DNA of 64,000 nucleotides from Icerya purchasi (GCA_039619475.1 CM077115.1:482744400-482808399); one strand, 5' to 3'; shown: positions 35,889 through 46,329, counted from the first letter of the stretch. The notes: generated by a model not told the origin, from the sequence alone. Program-made: numbers and translations.

Positions 35889-37350
35889 TTTTTTTTTTTT
35901 TTTTTTTTTGAGCTCGTCAACAAAGGGGACCTTTACCCAGAAACAATTAGGAAAGGAAGGAGTCAATTTTATCTTGATACGGTCACATATTGTTACAAAT
36001 AGTAGGAACAATGTGTGGAGAAGGAAAAGACTTGATATAAGAGACGAAGTCGCAGCAAACTGGAATAGAAAGCAGAACACTCAACAGAAAAAAAATAAAC
36101 ATATGATCGGCATCACAAATATGCTCTTTGTTTGGGTGGTGAGGACGATATGAAGAAGAAACCAATGAAAAACGAAAACGAGAGGAAGGTAACAGATAGG
36201 AGCCAAAGCGCAGACGAATAATGGAGACAACAACAAAGCGACAAAATGAAGGAAACAAAGAGAACCACGGATTGGCAGGAACACCAAGTTGAACAGACAG
36301 ATAACAATTATTAGAAAAAGAGGGAACGTACATATCCGACCAAAACCTAAGATGAAAACCTTTACAGAGCGGAAGGAGATTAGATGATGAGACTTTTTTA
36401 AAAAAGAAGCGGAAAAAAGTAAGGGCCTAAGTACCAAAGAACCTACCGCTTCGTTATCGAAGATGCCCAAATTGCCAGGAAACCACAGAAAATCAATCTG
36501 AATGAAATGAAGGGAAGAAAGAACGTGGATAAGTGAGCGTATACGGGGTATAATAAAATCACAGGAATGATCAAGTAGAGGAGAATGAATTCAAGGGCGG
36601 TCATGGAGTCAGATATAATCAAGAATTTAGAGGAAAGGTGATTGGAGGAAATAAAAATAATGGAACGTAGGATAGTCATTAATACGTTTATGAATGTAGA
36701 ACAGAAAGGAGGCAAACGAAAAGATCCTGAAGAGGAAACAATTAAAAAGATCAAGAAGAAAGGTAAGGGACTATTTGGACAGGTTTTTGAGGACAAGAAA
36801 ACGTATACCGTCAAGACCTGGAGCGGGTCTAGAAGATTTGGAAAAAACAGATTTTAATTCATAAATATTGAAACCAGAAGTTGGAAAGTGTGAAGAGGAA
36901 TTATGCGGATGTGGGGTTAGAACAGTCCATTAACGCTAGGAACATAAGCAGGAGCAACGGACTCGAGAAAGGATTCTAGGCTATCTTTAGGAAAGGTTGA
37001 GATTGGAGGAACGTTCAGAGGATGGGGATTTGAAAGCTTTAGCTGTTTTCCAAATATGAGAAAGAGGGATACTCCTAAAGAATGAAAAACAGAAATTTTT
37101 CCACGAGGATCTCTTTGAAACTTTAATTTTATATCTAGCTCTTACGTTCGCTCGCTTATGAGCAAGAAAGTTTTCGGTTGTAGGATCTAAACGAAAGCTT
37201 CTAAATGTGACGCGACTACGGTCGAATGCGCGATTGTATTCCTCATTCCACCAAAGAGATGAGGCTTTATTGTGGTTATTAGATGACTGATGGCGGGTAG
37301 AAGATAGAGAAATAGTAGATGTAACGGAGCTTAAAAAGGAATTATATAGA
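35889..37350 (-). pseudogene. RNase H LINE, minus strand, RT deleted
   Basis: Reading the minus strand from 37350 downward, the linker after the endonuclease comes first (SSLWWNEEYNRAFDRSR, then FLAHKRANVRARYK and SSWKNFCFS). The start of RT follows: IYELKSVFSKSS with APGLDGI in a damaged frame near 36850-36800. The sequence then jumps directly to RNase H (GSFRLPPFCSTFINVLMTIL and LIISDSMTALE, about 36740-36590), so the whole catalytic RT is missing. The C-terminal part (IIRLRFGSYLLPSSRFRFSL, CDADHMF, about 36260-36080) and the 3' end TTCTGGGTAAAGGTCC, GTTGACGAGC and a 21-base A-run (T at 35889-35909) complete it. The internal deletion and the stops make it non-functional. Confidence 0.82.
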
Positions 37351-37990
37351 ACCCCCTCCCCTTCTGGGTTCGTCAACCAAGGACCTTAACCCAGAAACAA
37401 ATAGAAAGAAAAGAAGCAAAAACAACTACCTAAATGGTTAAAATGCTAGAGAACTGGGGAGTGACGAATCAATACAAGAATGAGAATCCAATTTGCTCTG
37501 GAGAGGTTCCATCGAGGAGAGTGGAGAGACCTGAAGGAAGTTGGAGAAGAAAAGTTAACAGGAATTATTAGGATAGGAACATAGTCACTGCCATAAGAAT
37601 CCATAAGAGTTCTCCAGTTATAATTAAGACCAATGGTGGAAGAAGCAATGGTCAGATCGATGGATTCTGGAAATAAGTTGAGGAATGATCATTAAGAAGA
37701 ATTCAATTATCGGAAAGGATACCCCATTTTCAAGGATGGAACCGTTGGAATTGTAGGATGTGCAACCTCATACGGGCGAATAGGCATTCCAGTCACCTTC
37801 GATGATAAATAGTTGCGGAATAGAGTTGAAAAAAGCAGAAAGAGACTCTTGACAAAAATCATAATTAGGAGGAACGTAGATAGAGACAATGTTAATAGGA
37901 TGTAGAAGGAAAAATAAAGATACGCATAGCGTCAGCAAGAGATGCTTTTAGTAATTGTAAGAAAGTACTAACATCTCTAAGAACCTCAAG
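37351..37990 (-). pseudogene. LINE endonuclease remnant joined to a LINE 3' end
   Basis: On the minus strand this is the apurinic-type endonuclease of the same LINE family: INIVSIYVPPNYDF, LFIIEGDWNAYSPV (GDWNAYSPV at about 37798-37772), LNDHSSTYF, SIDLTIASSTIGLNYNW and YGSDYVPI, in the normal order. After RWNLSRANW the frame fades. At 37406-37360 there is a typical 3' untranslated end of the family (TTTCTGGGTTAAGGTCC, GTTGACGAACCC, then a G-rich run) instead of the RT. The linker of a second element starts right after it. The simplest reading is an internally deleted LINE next to another copy in the same orientation. Confidence 0.72.
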
Positions 37991-37999
37991 ATATCGCTG

Positions 38000-39248
38000 A
38001 AATTGAGAGTTATGAAATGCTACATATGGTCGTAGGAGTAGATAAAACCATAAATAAATACTTTGGCAAGGAACAAGAAGCAAGAGAAATTGCAGACAAA
38101 TTCAGTAAAGAATTCAAAAATGACATAAAAAAACTAGAACACAAATGTAATAAAGTGCTATTAGAAAAAAGAGAAGAAGATGAAGTAAAAGTAAACATGT
38201 ACTTACCTAAAGCAAACGTAGAACAGGTGGGGAAAATAATCGATGGATTAAAGGAAACAAAGGCCACCGGAATCGATGGAATAAGAATAAAAGATATAAA
38301 AACAGTAAAAATATGCATGTAGTGAAGGAAATTACTAAGCTAATTAATCAGACGTTAAAAGAAGGGAAAATACAAAATGGGTTAAAAATATCGAAAACGA
38401 GACTAATATATAAAAAAGGGAAACACAGCGAATATGAAAACTATAGGCCAATTGCTGTAAGCAAGGTAATTGCAACAATATTAGAAAAGTACGTAGCAAA
38501 TAATCTAACAAAGTACCTACAAAAAAATAGAATAATTGACAAAACACAATACGGGTTTCAAAAAGAAAAATCCACATCGAAAGCGATCGGTGAGCATACC
38601 GAAAAAATAAGAGATAGCTTTGAAGAGGGAAAGAAGGTGTTGATAAAAATAATCATAAACGCATTAGAGGAAATAGGAATAACGAATAGTTTGAAAAAAT
38701 CGTTTCAAAGTTATTTAACACAGAGGAAAACATGCGTAAATATTTTAAATGTGCAAAGTGAAAAGAGGAGATGGATATAGGAGTACCACAGGGTAGCAAC
38801 TTAGCGCCAATACTGTTTATTATATATACAAATGATCTATATAAGGAATTAAGTTACAGTGAGGTAGTCTCGTACGCGGATGATATAGCAATAGTTACGT
38901 CACATAAAGATGTTAAAGAGGCAGAAATAAAGATGCAAAAAGATCTAATAACAATAAGTAAATGGGCACACGATAAAAGTCTAAGAATAAATGTAAAAAA
39001 GACTAATGGTACTGCGTAAAAAAAGAGACAGCTCCAGTTTGTATTGTCCAAATATAATAATGCACTCAAACGAATGTGTACATTCAATGGGGGAAAGACG
39101 CGAATGCGAAATGAAAAATTGTCAAAAGTTAGACATAGTAACCCAGTATAAACATTTTTGGGGAGTAATGATGGATCAACACTTAAGATGGGACATACTT
39201 ATGGAATACATTGCAAAGAAAATAAGAGCAGTTTTACCAACTTTATAT
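38000..39248 (+). pseudogene. CR1-like LINE reverse transcriptase, part before the hAT insert
   Basis: Three frames together give a non-LTR RT. KETKATGIDGIRIKDIK (about 38250-38300) is the start of the fingers. SKTRLIYKKGKHSEYENYRPIA (about 38390-38455) and QYGFQKEKSTSKA (about 38548-38585) follow. The next motif should be the catalytic FLDLTKAFD box, but VLIKIIINALEEIG (about 38637-38680) runs straight past it, so motif A has been deleted and the enzyme cannot be active. GVPQGSNLAPILF (about 38774-38812) and YADDIAIV (38873-38896) are intact. The frame then runs through WAHDKSLRINVKK to a thumb region and is interrupted at 39249 by the hAT insert, after which the LINE resumes. It starts head-to-head with the minus-strand LINE remnant near 38000. 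Confidence 0.82.
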
Positions 39249-39256
39249 ATACCTAT

Positions 39257-40211
39257 TAGGGATGTTGCGGATGCAGATTTTTTGACATCTGCAGATGCGG
39301 ATGCGGATGCGGATTTTTGAGTACTCACATCTGCGGATACGGATGCGGATGCGGATCTTAGGATTTTTTAAAAAGAGATTTCATATTGGTGCATAAATAA
39401 TATCAAAAGCATGTAATCTTTTACATTTTTATTAAATAATTATATACTTAGTAATGAAAGTTAAAAATTGGTGAATTATATTTTGAATAAAAATTAATAT
39501 CGCCGCCATTTCAGGTTCAGGTCTGTTTCGCAGAAGATCATAAATTAAGCCCGCGCTACTAAACAATTGTTCACTAAGGGTACGCTTTTTAGTGCAGGTG
39601 ATAAAAATCTGCCTGCTATTCCAGATAACATTTTCAGTTCTTTTCGGTGAACGCTCCACCATTTAAGTGGATTTTCATTTACGTTTATTCTTTTCTTATT
39701 GCCGTAAGAAAGTAATTCCTTCTTGAGTAGAGTGTCAGCGCTATCATTTTCTGACGATGCTTCACCCTCATCTTCACTTGACGAATCTAGCATCATGGCA
39801 AGATCGCTTTTTAAGCCAACCTTTCTAACCATACCGGAAGTTCCTGGTTGTTCTGAATCTTTAACTGAGGAATATGTCATTCTCATTCTCTTATTAATTG
39901 CACTATGTAAAACTCAAATAATCGAAATGTTCACACGATGTAATTAATTACAAATAAATTGAACAATAGCAAACACGTGGCGTCTGGCTACCGAGCACTC
40001 TCTGCGCTCCTATTGGCTGTGAGCACGGGACGCGCCATTCGCCCCCTCGCCCAATTTCTTTCTTGTAGCGAGTCGCGACCTTCAATACATCCCCGCATCC
40101 GCATTAATATCCGCATTGATTAATGCGGATGCAGATGCGGATGCGGATGTAAAAATTTATGCGGAAAATCCGCAATTGCGGATGCGGATGCGAATATCCG
40201 CAACATCCCTA
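39257..40211 (-). mobile_element. Internally deleted hAT element with GCGGAT repeats
   Basis: Terminal inverted repeats TAGGGATGTTGCGGAT at 39257-39272 and 40196-40211 are perfect over 16 bases. The octamer ATACCTAT stands directly on both sides (39249-39256 and 40212-40219), a perfect 8-bp target duplication. Both subterminal zones carry hexamer repeats of GCGGAT/GCAGAT type (39265-39360 and 40090-40205). A transposase remnant is read on the minus strand. Upstream of it, at about 39975-40080, is a GC-rich block with CCAATAGG, a second CCAAT and CACGTG on the minus strand, which looks like the element's promoter. Length is 955 bp against roughly 3 kb for an autonomous element. Confidence 0.9.
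39455..39886 (-). pseudogene. hAT transposase remnant, N-terminal start fused to dimerisation domain
   Basis: The minus-strand frame 39886-39545 starts MRMTYSSVKDSEQPGTSG and goes on through DLAMMLDSSSEDEGEASSEN to NENPLKWWSVHRKELKML, FLSPALKSVP, the hAT dimerisation region. A frame shift near 39590 moves the typical EQLFSSAGLIYDLLRNR and PEPEMAAILIFIQN into the next frame, ending about 39455. The BED finger and the whole catalytic core, which should lie between the acidic N-terminal segment and the ENPLKWW block, are absent. It can no longer encode an active enzyme but could be moved by one supplied elsewhere. Confidence 0.8.
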
Positions 40212-40219
40212 ATACCTAT

Positions 40220-40965
40220 TAAAGAAATATGCAACAAATGCAACATTAAAAGTAGTTTATTATGCGCTAGTAGAATCGAGGATCAGATATGGAATTCAGG
40301 CATGGGAAATGGCGAGAAAAGCATACTTGGGGAAAATAAATAAACTGCAAATTAAATGCTTGAAATTAATAGGAAATCCTTAAGGGGAGAAACCGATAGT
40401 GAAATAATTAAAAAAGAAAACGTAATGAGCATAAGAGGAATGTACTTATTACTGAAGATATGGGAGTACATATCAGCAGAAAAGAAAATTGAATTGGAGG
40501 AAAGAATAAACACAGAATACGAGTTGAGGGAAAAACTTTCGTATCAATTGCCGTTAGCAAGAACAAAGATGGGGGAGCAAACGGATAAATATATTATAAC
40601 TCAGATGTTGAATAAAATACCCAAAGAAATAATAGAGAAGGAAAAAATAGGGGAAAGGAAAAGGAAAATAAAGGAATGGCTTCAGGAAGAAGAAAATATA
40701 AAAAAAAATAATAAACATAAAATAAAAAGACAAAACGCAACAAAAAAAGCTAGGAAAAAAAACAAAAAAAAAAAAAGCTGAATATAGAAAATAGAAATAG
40801 ATTAGTAATTATTGATAAGTAAAATAGATAGATTAAGTAAATATTACACGATTATGTGTATATGTATAAGTTAATTTAAGATGGTAAAGTGTTCAATAAG
40901 ATAATCCATCGACAAGCGTTTTAGCTTGACGAAAGTTTTGTATGTAAAAAAATAATAAATACATA
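40220..40965 (+). pseudogene. CR1-like LINE, C-terminal part and 3' end
   Basis: Continuation of the LINE after the hAT insert: IKEICNKCNIKSSLLCASR in line with the thumb, then 40356-40781 with RGMYLLLKIWEYISAEKKIE, QLPLARTKMGEQTDKY and a Lys-rich end. The untranslated 3' end holds a small hairpin, CAAGC GTTTTA GCTTG, near 40912-40928, and AATAAATAC near 40955-40965. The junction with the upstream part is exact once the insert and one target copy are removed. Frames differ between blocks, so it is inactive. Confidence 0.7.
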
Positions 40966-41427
40966 TTTTTCAACCAACCATGCCACTACCCGCTCGAAAT
41001 TTCGCTGTCAGTGAATACAGGAATGAAATTTGCACAGTGCCACCTAAGAAGGTTATGGAAAAACGTGTTTACATTAATAGACGAAGGGTGAACTTTCTTT
41101 AAATTATCAAAAGAATCTGTATCTATGTTTAATTGGGTACCATTAATATCGTACATGTTTTATAGAAGTAGCTCGAAGGGCGTATGAGAGCAGGATAAAA
41201 CTTAAAATATCTGTTTTTGTCCTTTTACTGAGAAACGGTAATTTATAAGTAACAAATTTTACTGAATTGTTTAGGATATGGAATAAGTTATAATTACATA
41301 ATTTGATCACGAACCTCTGTCGGCCAATGTTCTTCTTCTAATGATCAGAAGAGGGACTTTAGTCTCCATCTGAAGACCGATGGTTAGGGAGGGTCTATCT
41401 ATTGTGTTTAAGAGGGATTTAGATAAC
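40966..41427. other. No recognisable gene
   Basis: No open frame or repeat of note. Confidence 0.5.
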
Positions 41428-41640
41428 TTTTTTTTTTTTTTTTTTTTTTTTAAGAAATAAGTTGCGGGTCCCGCAAGGCATACTGCCCGTCTGCGGGTTC
41501 CCAACACGCTTATCATCGTTTATTCAAGAAAAATGTGTTACAAAAGTTCTCTTTACTTATACTATTAATTTTCGTACTTACAATTAGCGAGAAAACTATA
41601 AAAACTAAAAATAGAATAATAATAATATTAAAACAAAACT
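41428..41640 (-). mobile_element. CR1-like LINE 3' end (copy 2 of hairpin family)
   Basis: On the minus strand the sequence reads AATAAACGATGATAAGCG, GTTGGGAACCC, then a hairpin with CCCGCA (41497-41492) pairing with TGCGGG (41475-41470) around a loop with GACGGGCA. ACCCGCAAC and a 24-base A-run (T at 41428-41451) follow. This matches the 3' end of the copy at 46330-48143 base for base apart from a few substitutions. Only the 3' end was integrated. Confidence 0.8.
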
Positions 41641-42154
41641 TTAAAATAGAGATGAAAACAAAAAGAAAAATAGCTACTTATCGTTATTCAATTTGATAAC
41701 CACATGTTCGACAAATATATCGGAATGGTCGATTCCACAGCCAGTTCCCAGTTTATCTACTCTAATGTCACTCAGTGTTATCAATCAACCATTGCCTAAT
41801 TAATAATTTCCAAGTTCCTATTTCTTTTTGCTCTCATTTCTACCATTTTTAAGTTCCTTGATTTTTAAGACCGATATATATACAAAATTGAGCATATATA
41901 TATATATATATATATGCACAACTTTCTTTAGTACTACCTGATATCTGTCGCGTTGCGTTCTTATCAGTAATCAATTGTGTTCCGATTGCATTGTCTTCTA
42001 TATCGGCCAACTCGGTGTGATCGTTCTTATTTTATTATCTTATTTTCTAATTTTAGTTACCAGCGGTTTTTAGTTTACGTTCGATTTCTTAATTTTCATT
42101 TATTTCTATTTAATCTTAATTTTGTTTTATATTACGTTCTATTTCCTCCGATAA
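41641..42154. other. 5' region of the RNase H LINE and unannotated sequence
   Basis: A (TA)n run is at about 41896-41916. The 5' end of the LINE cannot be fixed; it lies probably between 41920 and 42100, as the sequence upstream of the gag start shows no other feature. Confidence 0.4.
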
Positions 42155-42698
42155 ATGAGCTCGTCTAGCGGGGGCCGCTCGACGGCCTCCTCCAAAGACG
42201 GTAAACACGTCAAATCGGGTCTAGCCCTTCAAGTGATGGGGGTTGACGCCTCAGCTAAGCGTAAACCTTCCGGTCCTCTTTCGCCGGTCGCGTCAATCCC
42301 TAGTAAGGATCTACGGTTGTCGCAACCCGATTTATCGACACTTTCAACCCCAATTAACAACAATAACAACAATAATTGCAATAGTAGCAGCGGTAATGGT
42401 TCTGGAGGTAAAATTATTACTAACAATGATGCAGCTAACATTAATACAATTGAAGCCATTAAAAACTTTAATATAAAGCATTCGCAAGATGGCATTAATA
42501 ATAACAACAAGAATAGTTGCAACGGTAATACTAATAATAAAAATAACAGTAATAACGACAATAATAATAATTTCGATACTACTAATACTAATAATATTAT
42601 TAATAATAATGGTAATAATAATAACAATAAAAATAATAGTGATAATAAAAATAACAATAATAATGATGATAATAATAATGACAGTAATAATAATGATA

Positions 42699-42729
<31 letters not shown>

Positions 42730-43942
42730 CAATAATAGTGATAAGCCCGGAGAGTCATACCCTCGTGATCATCCTGGTCCTTATCCCATCATAATTGAAC
42801 ACACTTCTCCTGATGCTAATCTAGGAAATTACCATCCGCTTGCTTTAGCAAAATTAATAAGCTCAATTTCATTATCTTTTGTTAACATCTCCCCTCGTGG
42901 AAGAAATCGGATCTCGGTATCCTTCTCTTCCGCCTCAACAGCAAACTCTTTCTTGCGAAATCAAAATTTCCTTTTCAAGCACAACTTGAAGGCATTCATT
43001 CCCTCTACTTCTTTATACAGGTTGGGCGTAATTTCAGACGTCCATCCCTCCTTCTTAGACGACGACATTTTAACAGGTCTTGAATCGCCTATTCCTGTAA
43101 TCTCTATAAGAAGAATATTTCGTACTTCTGAAGGTAAAAAAATTCCTACGAAATCCGTTGAACTCAAGTTCTCCAAATCCATCCTTCCTGACTTTGTGTC
43201 AATTTACAATCTCCGCTTCCCTGTGTCTCCTAGTATCAAACCACCTATGCAGTGCTCTAAATGTTTTCTTTTTGGCCACATTTCTAAGCCTGCGCCATTT
43301 GTGCCCACTGTTCCTCTAAGCACCCTCTTTCCGAATGCTCTAATCTCAAAAATCCTCCACTATGCCGAAACTGTAATGGCATCCACTGTTCTAATGACCG
43401 CAGTTGCCCCGAGTGGTCCAAACAAAGGGATATTAAAAAAATCATGGCAGTCGAAAACGTATCGTTTCACGAAGCTGCCAATATAAGAAACAATTCTTTT
43501 AGCACTCCAGCGTTTTCTTATGCCAGTCGCGCCTCTATTCCCTCTTCTAATTTGATCGTTTCTCCGGATACCTCTATCTCCACTCCCCACCGTCCTATAA
43601 AATCTCCTACTTTCCGTAAACCCAACAAAACTAAATCTTCTTTTAATCATAAGCCTCAATTCCCTCCTCTTCCTTCAAATCATTTTTCCTCCCCCTCCAG
43701 TGGCTGGGCTCTAAACCACCCCGTTAGCTCCAACATTAATCCAGGCCTCCCGTGTACCTATGTTACCTCCGCTTCTATCTCCAATTTCTTCTCGAGTAGT
43801 TCATCTTCCTCCTATTAATAATTTAGCAACAGGAATAATTGACCTGCTCTCTTCCCACAACATTGCGCCTTCTTCTAAATTTGCCTCCTTGCTTGTCTCT
43901 TTCTTGTCCAGTAATTTACACCTTAATTCATTTCCCCTTTGA
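42155..43942 (+). pseudogene. LINE ORF1 (gag-like) with Asn tract and zinc knuckles
   Basis: ORF1 of an RNase H LINE, an RNA-binding nucleocapsid-like protein. The first ATG at 42155 has a good insect context (ATAAATGA). Residues 1-65 are Ser/Lys/Pro-rich. Residues about 67-197 are a Asn tract coded by AAT/AAC with a few Gly, Asp and Lys. From about 198 the folded part begins (HPGPYPIIIEH, LAKLISSISLSFVNISPRGR). The first zinc knuckle CSKCFLFGH is in frame at 43254. A frame shift near 43285 moves the next two, CAHCSSKHPLSEC and CRNCNGIHCSNDRSC, into the frame of the block 43444-43818. The C-terminal LLSSHNIAPSSKFASLL ends at 43942 in a third frame. Only a few shifts interrupt it, so the copy is not very old. 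Confidence 0.82.
42352..42744. repeat. AAT/AAC-rich trinucleotide tract within gag
   Basis: About 390 bases of nearly pure AAT and AAC triplets with occasional GAT, AAA, GGT and AGT. They keep the gag frame open and encode mostly Asn. The minus strand is open too, giving a meaningless Leu-rich ORF. Confidence 0.92.
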
Positions 43943-46169
43943 TCTCCTTTTGGCTACATCAGCTATGCAGAACGCTGCTGAGAGATGGTTCATCTGCTCA
44001 CAACAGCTAATTTTAAAATTTGGAATCTCTCTTCCAAATTGGTTTCCGTTCTGGCCTTGGTGCTACTGACTGTATATCCTTGTTCCTTTCCGACATCTAT
44101 AAATCCTTCATTCATAGCAAATTTACCATCGCCGCGTTTGTTGATGCCACTGCTGCCTTTGACAATGTTCACTTACCTTCTTTACAAAATAAAATGCTTT
44201 CCATTAACATCCCTCTTCAGTTTACTTCCTTAATTATCAATCTTTTCCGGAATAGAACAATTCGTCTTTCTACTCCCTTCTTCGACGATTCCAGATCAAT
44301 TTTTCGAGACCTTCCGCAAGGATCATGCTTGAGTCCTACTGTTTTCAACATTTACTTTCACAGTCTTGCTACTCTTAACATCCCGTCTAAGTCCTTATTC
44401 TTCGCTGACGATATTCTCGTCTATTCCTCCTCTAATAATCTTTCTTCTGCCAATGAGGAGCTTAATTCCTCCCTTGCTATTCTGGAATTATCGTTGTCTT
44501 CTCTTCATCTTTCTATTTCTCCTGAGAAGTCTGCCTCTGTAGTTTTTACATTTCGTCCTTTTAACCGTGCCTTAATTAACCTTTTCCTATGTCAACTCCC
44601 TATTCCTCTAGTTAACTCTTTCTCCTACCTTGGTGTCATTATTAATAGTAATTTATCTTTTTCGGATCATATCAACTATCTATGTACATCTGCTCTCAAG
44701 AGAATAAATTTCCTAAAAGCGTTGTCCCCCCGGAATTGGGGTGGCGATCCGTATATTCTTCTCATACTTTACAGATCCATTATTCTTTCTAAATTAGACT
44801 ATTGCTCTTTTCTTTATGCCAGTGCTCGCAAATCCCTCCTTATCAAACTTGATCGCATCCAAAACTCTTGTCTTCGCCTCTGTATTGGTGCTCTGAATTC
44901 TTCTCCAACTCCTGCTCTACTGGCCGAAACTGTCTTCCTTCCTTTATTTATTCGAAAACTTTATCTCGGTGAAAGATTTTTGATTAAACGTCTTCATATT
45001 CCTCACTCGAAACTCGTGAATTCCTATCAATATATTCTGGACAACTGGCGTTTCTCTCCTAGAAAAATTCCAATCCTTTCACACATATCCTCCCGACTTG
45101 TCCTATTCTCTCAGTTTATCCTCTCCTATAATAAATCCCCGTACTTCACTTACAACTTCGTAGAACTGTCGTTTTCTCCCAAGCTATTTTCTCTTCCCTC
45201 GAACATTAAATCTCTTCCGTTTCCTGTAATACACAACGAATTCAACCAAACTCTACATTCACTTTTTCCAGCTCACAGCGTGGTTTTTACGGATGGCTCA
45301 AAATCTGCTTAGGGTGTCGGAGCTGCTTTTATCCTTCCTGATATCAACTATTCTGAGTCTTTTCAACTCCCTCCCTTTTCTTCTATCTTCTTAGCCGAAT
45401 CCATGGCTATTTTACGTGCTATCCTTTTTATATCCTCATCATCCAATTTATCGAAATTCCTCCTACGCTCTGACTCGAAAAGCGTTTTATTAGCCATCTC
45501 GTCGCCCTTCCCTAAACTCTCGTCAGATCCTATTATTCCTTATATATTCGTTCCTTAATTTATAATTTATTAACATCCCGTTCCATCCTAATTGACCTGT
45601 TCTGGATTCCGGGCCACTGCGGCATCGTTGGTAACGATCTTGCCGATTCATTGGCATGTCAAGCTGCAGTAAATGGCCGTTTCATAGACAGATTCCCCTC
45701 CCAATGTCTTTGTCCACTCTCTTATCGTTTCCACCATGACTTTTGGACTGATCTTTATCCGTCTCTTTTCTCCAATCCTAACTCTTTTTACCTCGCTATA
45801 CAACCCTCTCCACCTACTTCTTCCTGGTTTAATAATTTCCCCAGCATCAGCCGTTCTGTTATTTCTTCCATAATTCGCCTCCGCTTTAATCACAGTCTGC
45901 TTCCTGCTTCCCTCTTTCGTTTTAATATTGTTCAGTCTCCCTTGTGTCCCTTCCATCCTCCTATCTTAAATTTGACCTGTGATGTAAATCACCTCCTATT
46001 CGAATGCTCATCTATCTCCTCAGAACGTGCAGCTCTTTATTCTAATTTGCTTGGCCTTGGCCTCCCGACCCCTTACTGTGCCCACTACATTCTTTCTCTT
46101 CCTTCTCTTTCTGTTGTTCCTATATTGGCTATCTTTATTTCTTCTGTTTCTAATCGCTTCCTGATTTAA
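43943..46169 (+). pseudogene. LINE ORF2: reverse transcriptase and RNase H, endonuclease missing
   Basis: The block 44020-45312 (430 codons) contains the RT from the fingers on: QIGFRSGLGATDCISLFLSD, FVDATAAFDNVH (catalytic Asp), LPQGSCLSPTVFNIYF (PQGS at residues 99-102), FADDILVY (residues 128-135), then FSYLGVIINSNLSF and the thumb. RNase H starts with FTDGS (Asp 425). A stop at 45310-45312 follows, but the frame continues with GVGAAFILPD, FLAESMAIL and LRSDSKSV to 45558. A shift leads into 45651-46169 with IPGHCGIVGNDLADSLA just before it, SIIRLRFNHSLLPASLFRF and CDVNHLLFEC. Normally an APE endonuclease of about 220 residues and the RT start precede QIGF; here gag is followed directly by RT, so about 1.5 kb is gone. 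The domain order fits the I/Jockey-type superfamilies that carry RNase H. Confidence 0.87.
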
Positions 46170-46267
46170 CTTTCAAGTCCCTACGTTTCACTATTTGTTA
46201 GTCCTTTGTGCTGGGTAAATGTCCTAAGTTGACGCGCCCAAGATAAAAAAAAAAAAAAAAAAAAAAA
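46170..46267 (+). promoter_or_regulatory. 3' end and poly(A) tail of the RNase H LINE
   Basis: After the stop at 46169 comes TTGTGCTGGGTAAATGTCC, AGTTGACGCGCCC and a 23-base A-run (46245-46267). The same short motif ends every other copy of this LINE in the window and both SINEs at 34828 and 50801. It is probably what the reverse transcriptase recognises. Confidence 0.8.
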
Positions 46268-46329
46268 TCTGTAAGAGTGTTGCTTCGAATTTCTATAAGT
46301 AAAATTTTTAATTGTACTATTTTAATTGA

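Noticed and set aside
35983..36307. Several overlapping minus-strand ORFs rich in Ser, Phe and Leu treated as separate genes
   Set aside because: They are different frames of one decayed LINE C-terminal region; only the frame with the LRF...CDADH motifs matters.
39263..39320. Protein with ADADADAD repeats at the end of a plus-strand ORF, and a matching one at 40116-40170
   Set aside because: This is translation of the non-coding GCGGAT hexamers of the hAT subterminal zones.
42229..42732. 167-codon Leu-rich ORF on the minus strand
   Set aside because: It is the complement of the AAT/AAC tract in the LINE gag frame.
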